Source: Evernia prunastri (Eukaryota > Ascomycota > Lecanoromycetes > Lecanorales > Parmeliaceae). From it: a stretch of DNA of 37,694 nt. A program made the translations under genes and the position numbers. Each line of letters starts with the position of its first letter. The stretch's first letter is position 1. Below the pieces are notes generated by a model. That model saw only the letters and a list, made by a program, of their open reading frames with translations. It searched no databases and was not told the DNA's origin. The stretch spans positions 1-37,694 of the forward strand of contig NKYR01000213.1 in assembly GCA_003184365.1 (NCBI GenBank). The letters are read 5' to 3'. This document shows positions 21,990-32,057 of the stretch, piece after piece.

Positions 21990-24828
21990 TCACTTCGGCA
22001 GAATCCGTGGTACCATCCACCAAGCGTGATAAAGCTCATCACTCTTTACCAGTTCCGCTCTCAGGATATCCTCAGCATTCTTGGACGCTGCATTCGACAT
22101 GGCTTTCTTTGATGTCGCAACCATTATGTTCGCTGTGATGCAAGCTCTGACTACGTTCTTGACCGAGGTTCTCCACCAGTCTTCGCAATCAACGCACCGT
22201 GCTGTCTCGGCTTCCGCCTTGCCGACGGCTTCCCAATTCTTTCTGGCTGCTCTCAGCGCTTGGTCGGCGAAGCCCAGGATTGAAGACGCCTGATCGTTGG
22301 TTCCAATCTTTGCCGATGCTATCTCATGGAAATGATTTCCTGCATATTTCTCGGGAGTGCGGAGAGATACATTTGATGCAAATTCGGCATAAGACGGCAC
22401 CTCAGGGAGGGAGACGGACAGGAAGGGGCGCGCCCGCAGGGAATAACGAAGCGCAGGCGTGCTGTAGGGTACAGGATGGTATGGCGCGGGAATAAGCCCT
22501 ACGTGGGCTAAGAACGAGAAAAGCTAATCCGGGAAGGGTGAGAATGCGGGCAAGTATGAAATACAACGGACGCATTGTTAGACTTACACAGGAGAGACCC
22601 TCGGCAAAAGACTGGGTCGCCGATGCCTCAAGTGTAGCGAAATCCAGGAAGGAGAACGAACGGCGAAATGATGTCTTCTGCTTGAGCGTTGGTTTGGCGA
22701 TGCGATTGAGCCTGTGCGTGCTGAAATTTCGAATACGCTCTATGTGCTGAAGCCGGGTGTCTGCCAAATGCTGCAGGTACCTATTTCAAACCGACTTCAG
22801 CCCCTATGCATGCTCTGCGGAAGGGTTTCAAGGCTATGTACCAATACATCCCAGCTAGCTCGTGGACTTGGTAGATGTCTAGCTCGAAGCCCATCTGCAC
22901 GATCCACTCCATCTGGCGTAGTTTGTAATAATATGCCCACGATGACAGGGGGAACGACCAGATCTCTGCGTTTGACGCACTTAATTCCCTGAGTGGTTCC
23001 TCTTTGGTGTATTTGCGAAGCTCGGTATCAATCGCTTCAGCCTATTTTATATTTAGCGAGATACGAAAGCCGATATAATATCAGCACTAACGTCAAATTG
23101 GAGATACTCCCATTCAACCGCGTCGCGACAAAGGACACGTCGTAGCCGAGACCTATTCATGCAAAGATTTCGGGATATATTGAGAAAGTTCTGTTCTCTT
23201 AGCTTCACGCGTCAATGTTGATGTCATGCTGTACTCACATCTGCAGCTTTCGTCACGAAAGCATCCATCCTCTTCGCAATCTGAAATCTAGGATCTTGAG
23301 GCGCTTCGATTTCACCATTTGCTGGGTCGATAAGAACATCTGCAGGCAGCACAACTTCTTCGAGATCATCAAAGAGGAATTGCTTCAGTGATATGGCCCC
23401 AACTACCCTCATCTCGCTGAAGAGAAGTGACTGCAGTACGCAACGTACATAAACAGAAGGTTGCGGCTTTCGGGATTGATATGTCAAGACGAATGTCTAA
23501 AAATACGTCAGTAGAATTTCGGTCAAGCGTGAACAGTCAAAGTCACAGACCATGAGACGAGTTCCAGCATGGGCGTCAAGGATGCGGTAAGCGTCTCTGC
23601 CATTGTGACAGATCCCACTTAACCGGGCGAGAGCTTCATCAAAGCTGATCTTAACTATCGGTCGCGGAGGTACACTGCTAGCTAGCTTGCGCTGAATCTT
23701 TATGCTGTAAGAGTTCTCGAGCGGCACACCAAATTTATTCGTCTGCGACAGCATAGGAAGTAGGTCCAGACACCCTTGCCATAGCCTCGCTCTATCATGA
23801 TTCAAAAACCCATTCAGCTGAATGGCAGAAAGCAGCATTTTGCGAAGTTCTAGCCGATTGAGGAGGGCATCTCTGAGCATACGATCCATTGGCTTTGTCT
23901 CTTCAGTGACATATGCCATGGCCTCTTCTATTTTCGTAGAGATGTTGACCAGATCAAAATCGTCGAGCAGTTTCCGATGGTACAGGCTCACCACGAAGTC
24001 TTCTTCCTAAGCAAAGTTGGCAAGTGACTGATCGCACCGGAAAACCGGTAGGAAGAAGCGGACTGACCTCATAGTAATGCTCGGACATGATTTTTCTACG
24101 TACAAAATCGCAAGTTTTGACTAAGCCTAGGCAATATGCCCGAAGCACAAGGTGTAGCAGCTTATTCTCTGGTCCGGGCGTCCTGTTCCTCTCAAATCGA
24201 GCTTGCTCTAATGTCTTGGGATCGGGCGAGAGGAGTCGATCAATATATGCGGAAGTAAACAAAGTTTGTGAAAGAGGATGGCCCATGTGCCACGTCATCT
24301 ACGATACCTACGATCAGTATCAGGAGTGCCGTTGCTTCCCATGATTGGGTTCAAGCGAAGGCACACCTCGAAGCATAACAATTGGTCCATGATCCCAATG
24401 ACCTCCTCTGGCAGTAGCTTTCTCAGAACATCGTAATCATGTTCTACGGATTCACCAGATGTCAAGAAACCGCTGTCCATTTTAGGATCCATGATCTATC
24501 ACAATCGCTTAGTAGTTAATATGTACAGTTCGCATGCCGCCTCTGTAAGAACAAACACTTACCTCCAGTGCTCCCACTGCTTCGAACAGAGTGAAGTATT
24601 CATCTCTGACAAGTTGACCAGTATTAAGAGCTGTCTTGAGTCAGGGCTTTCATCGGTCTTCAACCGCTCCTGCGATTTACACGGACCTGACGCGGCAGTA
24701 AAGAATTTGGAGGTGATGTCCTGAGTTACAGTGCGGCTGCTCTTCGATTGCGGAGGGGCCTTGGAATGATGCTGCTGTCGCAGATTATAGTGGTCCGATG
24801 CGATGCTGAGCTTCGACAAATCCGTCAT
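21990..24828 (-). CDS. MAK10: NatC N-terminal acetyltransferase auxiliary subunit Mak10/Naa35
   Basis: Non-catalytic subunit of NatC, which acetylates N-terminal Met before hydrophobic residues; named from L-A virus maintenance in yeast. Ten exons: 24828-24687, 24630-24563, 24495-24367, 24298-24068, 24006-23551, 23496-23239, 23190-23092, 23041-22842, 22780-22588 and 22523-21990. They give 769 residues with all joins in frame. Family marks are VRDEYFTLFEAVGALEIMDP followed by KMDSGF, the MTWHMGHPLSQTLFTSAYID block, and the C-terminal SFLDFATLEASATQS block followed by PRRAY-free LFSFLAHVGLIPAPYH. The start is the first in-frame ATG (MTDLSKLSIAS). Two acceptors (22524 side and 23191 side) were chosen over nearby AGs because only they keep frame and family similarity. 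Confidence 0.92.
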
Positions 24829-25168
24829 TATACCTGTGGAAGTTTTCGGCTGTTCGATTTCTGGAAAAGGACCACTGTTGGTCCCTTCTTGCAATGATAC
24901 GATGGTGACCCAAATGTAGCAAGAAAGTTAGGAGAGCCATGCGATTTAAAATGTTCATGCTACACCACTAGGCTATTTAAAGTCCGATAAACACTATCTT
25001 CATTTTTGCTATCAGCAAATGAAGGTCTGTTCCTACTTTGATTTCTCATGAAAGCATCTTCTACAGTAAATTGTAAGAGACGCCTTTCTGCGAATTTAGG
25101 GCCAGCGTATATACACTTCCGAGCACTCTTCCTTCTGTCCACGCTCTATATTCCAGCATTCTCGCCTA
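24829..25168. other. Spacer between ATP15 and MAK10
   Basis: 340 bp separating two minus-strand genes: the MAK10 promoter and the ATP15 3' flank. No gene or repeat seen. Confidence 0.5.
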
Positions 25169-25515
25169 CTATTGTCCCTGTCCCTGTCCTTGTCCAGCTC
25201 CTTCCGCCATGGAGCTAGCGTTTGCCTGAGCGAGACTCTTGTTTTCTCCCTGTTTGCCGTTCTGCAAGGCGCCTCATTAGTTGCCTCTCGTTCAATCTTC
25301 TCAATGGTCCAAACTAGACCCACCTCCCATTTTGCGAACCTCAGTTCCATCTCTCCTCGTCTCTCGGCCTTCAGTCGTTCTCCTTCTTTGAGTGAGCGGC
25401 GGACAACGCGGGCTGCGATGGCTAAGTATCGGTTGTAGCTGCGACGCGTCAGTCATTGGATTCAATGAGACAAGTAGACGTACGTCAGGCCGGAAGCCTT
25501 CCATGCGAATGCCAT
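25169..25515 (-). CDS. ATP15: Mitochondrial F1 ATP synthase subunit epsilon
   Basis: Small central-stalk subunit of the mitochondrial F1F0 ATP synthase (eukaryotic epsilon). Three exons (25515-25484, 25438-25324, 25261-25169) encode only 79 residues, so the gene is easy to miss. The protein begins MAFAWKASGLTYNRYLAIAA, continues ARVVRRSLKEGERLKAERRG and MELRFAKWENGKQGE, all typical of fungal Atp15. It ends in a Gly-Gln repeat (GQGQGQGQ), a less usual tail. The two introns (45 and 62 nt) fall inside the Thr codon of GLTYN and between FAKWE and NGKQG. It lies 324 bp downstream of QCR2, so two respiratory-chain genes are neighbours. Confidence 0.94.
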
Positions 25516-25839
25516 CTTTGACCTCCTTGGGCTTTGGTGAGTCGTGGAATACGGGCGAACTGTACGACGCGGGGGTTTGACACAGTGACACAATCTGAAA
25601 CCGAAAGCATTGGGACATACCGTACCGGCTAATCCACGGGAAAAAGTGAGGTGATTTCCTCTGCTTACGTATTTTACGTATCATTCCTAGTCGGTTGAAA
25701 CCAAAGTTACTGAAATAAATTCCAGTGGATGCTATACTCAAAGAAATCGGCACTTCAAAGAGCATTGTGAATACTCCAAGAATTTTCAAAATGCTGTGCT
25801 CATAGCTAATGTTACAATGACAGCGCCAATTCGGCACCC
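25516..25839. other. Spacer between QCR2 and ATP15
   Basis: 324 bp that must contain the ATP15 promoter and the QCR2 3' flank. A minus-strand frame crosses it into ATP15 but is a shadow and changes frame at the ATP15 splice sites. Confidence 0.5.
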
Positions 25840-27436
25840 TCACACATTTAGGCCTATCTCCTCTGCAAAGGGCAGTATATACAAGTCACCGACGGTTGAG
25901 ACAGTTGCTCTACCGTCCAGCAAGGACTTTGCAACCTTTGAGGAGAAGTTCCGGTCAGCAGAGGCGTAGATTACAATTAGGGACGCAGCCTACCTTCTTG
26001 ATTTGATCTTCGGTAACGGTATCAATAGACTTCCCAAGCTCATCGATCTGGAAAGCTTTGCCGCCTTGGACGAGCCCAGCACCTGTCAATTCAATGCCTG
26101 TGTTCATATTTTGGCCCGATTCCAACGCTTTGAACTTTGCTGTCGCGACCGCCTTCTTGATCTCTTCCTTGCTGACGTTGCCGGCAGCAACGCTTTTGAT
26201 AGCCTTGACAACTTCCTGACTGGCTTGCCTTATCTGATCGGCATTGCCGTGCATTGAGATCGTCAGTAGTCCTGCATCTGAGTATGTATGATGTCTGGTG
26301 GCGATGTGTGCTTGCGGATAAGCGGCAGTGGCCTTGGAGAGAAGGGAAAAGCCAGGCGTCCATTTGATATTTGATTGACCTCCAAGAAGCGCTGCGAGGA
26401 CCTGACTTTCGGGCTTATACGAGCCTCCTGTGGCTGCTCCTGACCCTGGGAAAGCAATAACCATAGTATTCCCAGAGTCATGAGCTATGCGCTCCTCACC
26501 ACCGTAATATTTAGTAGGTTCTGTGCCAGTAGAAGCGAAGTCCTGGGACGGTGATTGCTCTAACCCGGTGAAGAACTCATTGATCCATTTTGATAGCTCT
26601 TGATGGTCGGTCCCATTGGCGACAACGGCGAAATTGGACTTTGCGTATGCGACACGACTGTATTGTTGGAGACGGTTCTCATTGAGGTATTTCGTCATCG
26701 GCGTAGACGAAGAAGGGTGGAGAGAGTTACCAAGGCCACGATGAAACGCGACTCCATGTGCTGAGTTCATAGCAAAGTCGATGGGATTGCCGAGCAATTC
26801 TCTCCTTGACAAGTTCATGTTTGGCTCGACCTCCTCATGAAGCTCATGGGCTGGCGAAAATATCAGCCCTAGACGTACTTTGAGTAAAGAAAAGAGGCAG
26901 AACCACACCGGTATACTTTGTTTGAGATACGACCTCCCCTATCAGCTCGGCGAAGTAAGGCAAATCATCTCTGAGAAACTTTGCGCCAATGACGAGATTT
27001 TCCCTCGAGTGGTAAGAGCTATATTCTCCTCCCAGCAATTCAGTCTCTCTTGTGATCCTTAAGGCAGACCGCTTCCAGGTATTCTATGTATACTCAAACA
27101 AAGCAATCAGCTCGATGGTCTTCTAAATGAGACTTCTACCCTTGAATGTCGACTGAGCCCTTCATTCAGGGAAAGACAGACCTTGAATGAGAACTTTTCG
27201 AGGCCTTCAGAAAAACCCGGCAGCGGCTGGTACCGGGTTCCCGCCTTTGCGACGACTGCAAGATGTGTGGTAGGCCCTGGGAGATCTCTGCTTGCAAATT
27301 TCACACCTCCTGCATCTCCAGTCTCATATGAGAAACTCCCTGATGCCGCAGTAGCCAGGCAACGCCTGTTGATCGATCTCGCCTGCCATCGAAAGGCACA
27401 ATGCCCGTTACGACCCAGAGCCGCTCTGGGTATCAT
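25840..27436 (-). CDS. QCR2: Ubiquinol-cytochrome c reductase core protein 2
   Basis: Core subunit of respiratory complex III in the mitochondrial inner membrane, related to the mitochondrial processing peptidases. Four exons (27436-27182, 27083-26909, 26850-25994, 25935-25840) give 460 residues, usual for fungi. The N-terminus MIPRAALGRNGHCAFRWQAR is a clear mitochondrial targeting signal. The M16-peptidase-like first domain reads VAKAGTRYQPLPGFSEGLEK and keeps no HxxEH zinc site, as expected for Qcr2. The second half has the HHTYSDAGLLTISMHG and STVGDLYILPFAEEIG strands. The start is the first ATG that opens the transit peptide; an upstream in-frame TTG is ignored. It diverges from RPC82. 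Confidence 0.95.
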
Positions 27437-27530
27437 CTTGACCGGACGAACAATAAGGGAAAAGGCACCAGCTATCAATGAAATTTAAGCAAGAGCTTAC
27501 TTATATTATCGCCGTTGGCATCGCACAGCA

Positions 27531-27552
27531 GTCGGCCAATACATTGGCCGAC
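27531..27552. promoter_or_regulatory. Palindromic double CCAAT box in the QCR2-RPC82 promoter
   Basis: GTCGGCCAA (27531-27539) and TTGGCCGAC (27544-27552) are exact reverse complements around TACA. This places CCAAT at 27536-27540 and ATTGG at 27543-27547. It is 95 bp upstream of the QCR2 start and 180 bp upstream of the RPC82 start. The Hap/CBC complex binds CCAAT and activates respiratory genes in fungi, so a role for QCR2 is plausible. The flanking sequence is otherwise AT-rich. Confidence 0.65.
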
Positions 27553-27731
27553 CGAAAGCATACTTAGGCGCGAATTTGCCGCCGAACTTTGATTAATCGC
27601 GCACCAGAAATTGAAGTAATTCAGAGATAATTTTGAGCCTATACTATTAATTTAGCAGGTTCTTTGAACGCCGGCATTGACATTTCTGTATAAATTTACA
27701 GACTTAGGCATAAATTCGAGAATCTTTAGCT

Positions 27732-30000
27732 ATGTCTCGAGTAAGTCGGCATCACAATCTTTCCTAAGGTTTTAGCCCAATATCTGAATTTACGAGCTAA
27801 CACTCAGTTTCCCAGCATGCCTACGAATTATGCACCCTCCTTGTCGATGACACATATGGGGAGTTGAACTCGGTGAGCAGCCTTGGGTCGTCCATTCCCG
27901 TCGGTGTGGGAGGAAAGAAAGGAGGACCACTTTGGGAAGAAAAAGGCTGAACACAAAAGCGTATCTTTGAAGTTCTACTCTGTTATGCACGCCTGTCTCT
28001 CCCCGCCCTCCAACATCATGCACACCTATCGTATCGCTTGATTAAACATGGCTTATCAGTCCTCATCCAGCAACACCTTGTTCTTTGGTACACCTCCTCG
28101 GACGATAACCTGACCCAATTTGAAGCCAATACTGCAGTTGCATATGCCCTTCTACGGTCCGGCAAGTACATCAAGATCGCAGAGCTCCAAGCCGGTAAAC
28201 GTGCTGGCAAAGTCATATCCAGTCTTTTGCTACAAGGACACGCTCGAGTCAGTGATCTAGTGCAGGCTTATGTAGTAGACCATTTGAAGAAAATCTCTAA
28301 TCGTCAATCTGCCGCTTGTGGACCACCTAGCGAAGCTTTTTCGGATTATTCCGAGGACGCAAGTGGCCGTATCGAAAACAAAGGCGCTCTAATTGATTCA
28401 ATTGATTCAATATATAGGACACTTACTAATCTTCTACGAGCAAAACTTATATCTCGGGTCCACGTATCCCATTTTCGCTCAGACACCGACAATCACACTG
28501 AGGCTGACAAGGTAGTTCCGCCGACAGAGGAGTATAAGGGCAAGAGCAGACGGGAGAGGGAGGCTCAAAAAGAAGCTGCCATTAAACGAAAGCTCAAAGA
28601 TTGGAGATACTATATGAACAGTGAAGAGGACGTGGTCGAGGATCTCAAGAAAGGAAAGAAGAGGCCACGTCAAGACATTGAACCCCAGCCGTCCGAGAAG
28701 CGCCGGCGCCCCTCTTCAGCTTTGAGTCAAAAAGCCATTTGCACGATGGAGGAAGTCTATCAGTCAATGCTGGGGACGACCGGCTACTTGGATGTACGAA
28801 ATTGGAAACTTATCGAAAAATGGCTGGGCAACTGACTTGCAGTAGAGAGATATCATCATTCGTGTCAATCATGTCAAGTTCGCTGTCTTGATGAGGAATG
28901 ACCTACTCATCGACCTCGCAGATCGGATGATAGGCACTAGCACTGCTGGTGTCTATGCTCAAGTACTCCGCACATTAGAATCGCAAATAAGAGACTGTCG
29001 GGAAGAGCCGGAGGATTCGGGCGAAACAGACGCAGAAGCTGATCTAAGCTCGTTACCTCAGGTTTCCACAGATCAGATAGTAGGCGCCATCGAAGAACCA
29101 CCGGAAATGGTCAATACATTGGGTAGATCAGACGATGGGAGACTCGACATGGCACAATTCGATCATCCCAAGAAAAGACCGAAGAAAGAAGTACTAAGCA
29201 AAGACAATGGAATGATTGACATTGAAGCAAGTCTAAGCGAAGGACAGGATGCGTCCGATTCTAACGAAGAAGACGATATCTTGGACGTCTCTTCAGATGC
29301 CGACAAGGTCAATGGCGAGGCGGAGTCTGACCACAATCTCTTGCACAACTTCCCCCATGATCCACACCGCAATAGTATCCGCAACCACCTTCTCATCCTC
29401 GCTATACACCCTCTAAGCTTTCTCCACCATCTCCCAAAGACCTCCATCTTACCCGAACGATGGACGGTCAACTTCCGCACACTAATGAAGAACATTACCC
29501 ATCACACCCTTTTTGAGACCATTACGTCTCGCCATGGCCTGCCCGCCGCACGCCTCTCCCGCATCCTCCTGGACAAGGGCAAAACGGACGAGAAAGTACT
29601 GTGTTCTACCTCGCTCCTCGCTCAAAAGACTATGCGCAGCTACCTTCTCCCACTTCACAAAGCCGGTATGATCGGATTACAAGAAGTTCCCCGAGACAAT
29701 AGTCGCAATCCTCAACGTACCAATTTCCTTTGGTTCTTTGACGCAGAGAGGTGCAAAGCCAAAATGTTGGAGGAGACCTACAAGGCCATGGCGCGATGTT
29801 TGAGGAGGGCAAGAGTGGAATGGGAGAAAGTCAAGGGCACGGTTGAAAAGGCGAGCAGGAGCGATGTTGTTGGTAGGGAAGAAGAACTCCTCGGCGAGCA
29901 GGAACTTGAAGTGTTGAAAGTGTGGAGGGAGATGGAAGAGGGACTTTGGGGGGAATTGTCTAGATTAGATGATTTGGTTGCTCGTCTCAGGGACTTCTGA
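27732..30000 (+). CDS. RPC82: DNA-directed RNA polymerase III subunit Rpc82 (RPC3)
   Basis: Subunit of the Rpc82-Rpc34-Rpc31 initiation subcomplex of RNA polymerase III, with tandem winged-helix domains. Exons are 27732-27740, 27816-27872, 27960-28793 and 28846-30000, giving 684 residues. The first coding exon is 9 nt (MSR). It continues HAYELCTLLVDDTYGELNS, then RLIKHGLSVLIQQHLVLWYT (first winged helix), TMEEVYQSMLGTTGYLD and DIIIRVNHVKFAVLMRNDLL. Two Lys/Arg/Glu-rich linkers sit between domains (about residues 195-255 and 325-420), the second strongly acidic. A C-terminal coiled coil (ELEVLKVWREMEEGLWGELS) closes the protein. At the last intron the acceptor is the second AG of a CAG-TAG pair, because the first would leave TAG in frame. 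Confidence 0.93.
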
Positions 30001-30684
30001 ACTCCTGAGAAATTCGCCGATAGGCGGCAAGGAAACTTGTAAGATTTCCAATTTTTCAACTTCGGTTTCAACTTCAGTTAAGTTACCTGTCGAAATGCTG
30101 AGAGCAAAGTACAATAGGAGAGCTGTTCTCAGCGAAAGCCATAATCAACAAAAATGGTGGGACTCGTAGATCGAAGTGACTCTAATAGTTAAATAGAGTA
30201 TTCGTCCAATGACACCCGGCCATTGTCTGCAACAGATGCTCACCTGTAGCTATCTGGCTGCTCAGCCAAGTTACGATCTCTTGGCTCGTATGCATCTGGT
30301 CAGGTTCTGCTCGCTGGCGTTAAGTCTGTGTTGCATTAGGAGCCTAGGAGGTAACACTGAGTAATAGTAGTAGTAGTGTGGTCTGGAGGTATTTAGTTTG
30401 TGTTAGGTTCGAATCCTAATGGCGCTGGTTCTAGTGGTGAAGTGGGCTTCTTATTTTCTAGTAGGTCCTCGGGTATCAATAAAGAACCGAGAAAATACAA
30501 AAGCTACCCAACATCATAGTATCGGCGCCACTAGGCATCGAATCTACTACGGACTGAACTTCTCCGCACAACCACTTTGACAATTGACAGCAAAGCCACC
30601 CTGTTACTATGTACTAGTATTACATCCAACCTCGGCAAGTACGAGTGTACACGGAATTTCTCACCAACATTTCTGTTCGAATCC
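30001..30684. other. Spacer with tRNA-like fragments and a TAG microsatellite
   Basis: 684 bp between RPC82 and the carrier gene. It has an (AGT)n-like run at about 30363-30378, a perfect tRNA T-arm-like sequence at 30403-30426 and a related sequence in inverted orientation at 30524-30547. No complete tRNA can be folded by eye. Confidence 0.5.
30403..30426 (+). other. tRNA 3'-end-like fragment (B-box plus T-stem)
   Basis: The segment has a 5-bp T-stem (TTAGG with CCTAA) around TTCGAAT, giving the B-box consensus GGTTCGAATCC, followed by seven acceptor-like bases. No matching 5' acceptor strand or anticodon arm is seen upstream. It is therefore a relic, part of a tRNA-derived repeat, or coincidence. 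Confidence 0.3.
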
Positions 30685-31804
30685 ATGAAACCGTCGATGT
30701 CTCAATCACTTCCTTCCCGCAAAGAATCAATGGCTCAAGCCACATCGGTTGTCCAGCATGGCGATAACATAGCCCATGCCCTTGCCGGCGCTGGCGGGGG
30801 TCTCCTCTCTATGACCTTGACGTAATTCATGCCTTCCACAGCTTCTTAATGTCGAAGGGTTAAGCGGTCTCACAGATACCCACTCATCACGCTGTCCACC
30901 CGCGCGCAAGTCGAATCAAAGCGCGCTCAGTCATCCACATACGATGCCGTTCGCCGCATCGTCCAGCGAGAGGGCGTGACAGGGCTTTACTCCGGTCTTG
31001 ATAGCGCGCTTTTTGGCATCAGCGTTACTAATTTTGTCTATTACTACTGTAACATTTCTCTCTAGCCCGCTTACCGGACTCAGTGGTATCAGCTGACAGC
31101 GTGTTTATGCAGGGTATGAGTGGACCCGTGCTTTCTTCGAACGGGCAGCAATCCGTAGCTCGCACGCATCCAGAAAGCTCACAACGATCGAATCTATGAT
31201 CCCCGGAGCTATTGCCGGCAGTGCCACTGTCCTCATCACGAATCCGATATGGGTTGTGAACACGAGAATGACAGCTCATCAATCTGATTCCTCTTCTTCG
31301 GACCTCCCAAAATTTTCTACAACGTCCGACAAGCCAGCACGAAAACCATCGAGCTTCGCAACTCTAACGAGACTTGTGGAAGCTGAGGGTCTTACTGCTC
31401 TTTTCGCAGGAGTATTGCCTGCGCTCGTCTTGGTGATAAATCCGATATTGCAATACACCATTTTTGAACAGTTGAAAGATGTGCTTGAGACGCGGAGAAG
31501 GGTTACGCCACAGGATGCCTTTTTTCTCGGAGCCATTTGCAAGCTACTGGCGACTAGCATTACGTATCCGTATATCACGGTAAAGAGCAGGATGCATGTG
31601 GCGAGTAGGGAGGGACCCCAGGACGGACTTATGCAGAGTCTCAAGCGAGTTGTGAGAGATGAGGGATGGGCTGGACTTTACAAGGGCATTGTACCGAAAG
31701 TCACCCAGAGCGTTATTACGGCTGCTTGCTTGTTTGCGTTCAAGGACGTACTTTATAATACAAGCGTGCAAGTACGGAGAAAGATACCAGCGAAGCTACA
31801 GTAA
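30685..31804 (+). CDS. ANT1: Mitochondrial-carrier-family protein, peroxisomal ATP carrier (Ant1/PMP34) type
   Basis: Member of the mitochondrial carrier superfamily, closest by motif to the peroxisomal adenine nucleotide transporter that supplies ATP for fatty-acid activation. Exons are 30685-30821, 30876-31048 and 31113-31804, giving 333 residues. Three carrier repeats are visible. Their odd-helix signatures are YPLITLSTRAQVESKR, NPIWVVNTRM and YPYITVKSRM, each followed later by an EG-x-x-GLY type matrix motif (EGVTGLYSG, EGLTALFAG, EGWAGLYKG). The first signature lacks the usual acidic residue of PxDxxR, as is typical of this subgroup. The start is the first ATG of the open frame; a second ATG eight codons later (30709) could also serve. 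Confidence 0.88.
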
Positions 31805-32057
31805 AAACCATCTCAGGGGGGTTTTTTTCACTTCTATATGCATAGCCTAAGGGTATGATATATAAAGAAATGTTTGCAGGGCGCAGTCATATCTTCTTTA
31901 TCATATGGGAATGTATGCACATAGTGTAAGAAGTATGTAGTTGACAATGTACTATGGTAGGTGCTCTACAGTCTATGTACGATGCAGAGATTTCTCGCGC
32001 TAGTTCAATGTGGCGATAGCGTACATTGCGGGGAAGATAGATTTCAGCATTTCAACA
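31805..32057. other. 3' flank of carrier gene, possible truncated LTR
   Basis: Holds the carrier 3' UTR. In the minus direction the retrotransposon block ends with a purine-rich tract just above 32057, then TGTTGAAAT, the look of a polypurine tract and the start of a 3' LTR. I cannot find its far end. Confidence 0.35.

Noticed and set aside
24559..24894. 111-residue minus-strand frame beginning with TTG
   Set aside because: It is MAK10 exon 1 read through its first intron; the real start is the ATG at 24828.
25301..25843. 180-residue minus-strand frame between QCR2 and MAK10
   Set aside because: Crosses ATP15 exons in a wrong frame; the spliced ATP15 model explains the conserved sequence.
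28038..28835. Single-exon gene of 265 residues
   Set aside because: It is the middle of RPC82; it begins inside exon 3 and its last residues come from intron 3.
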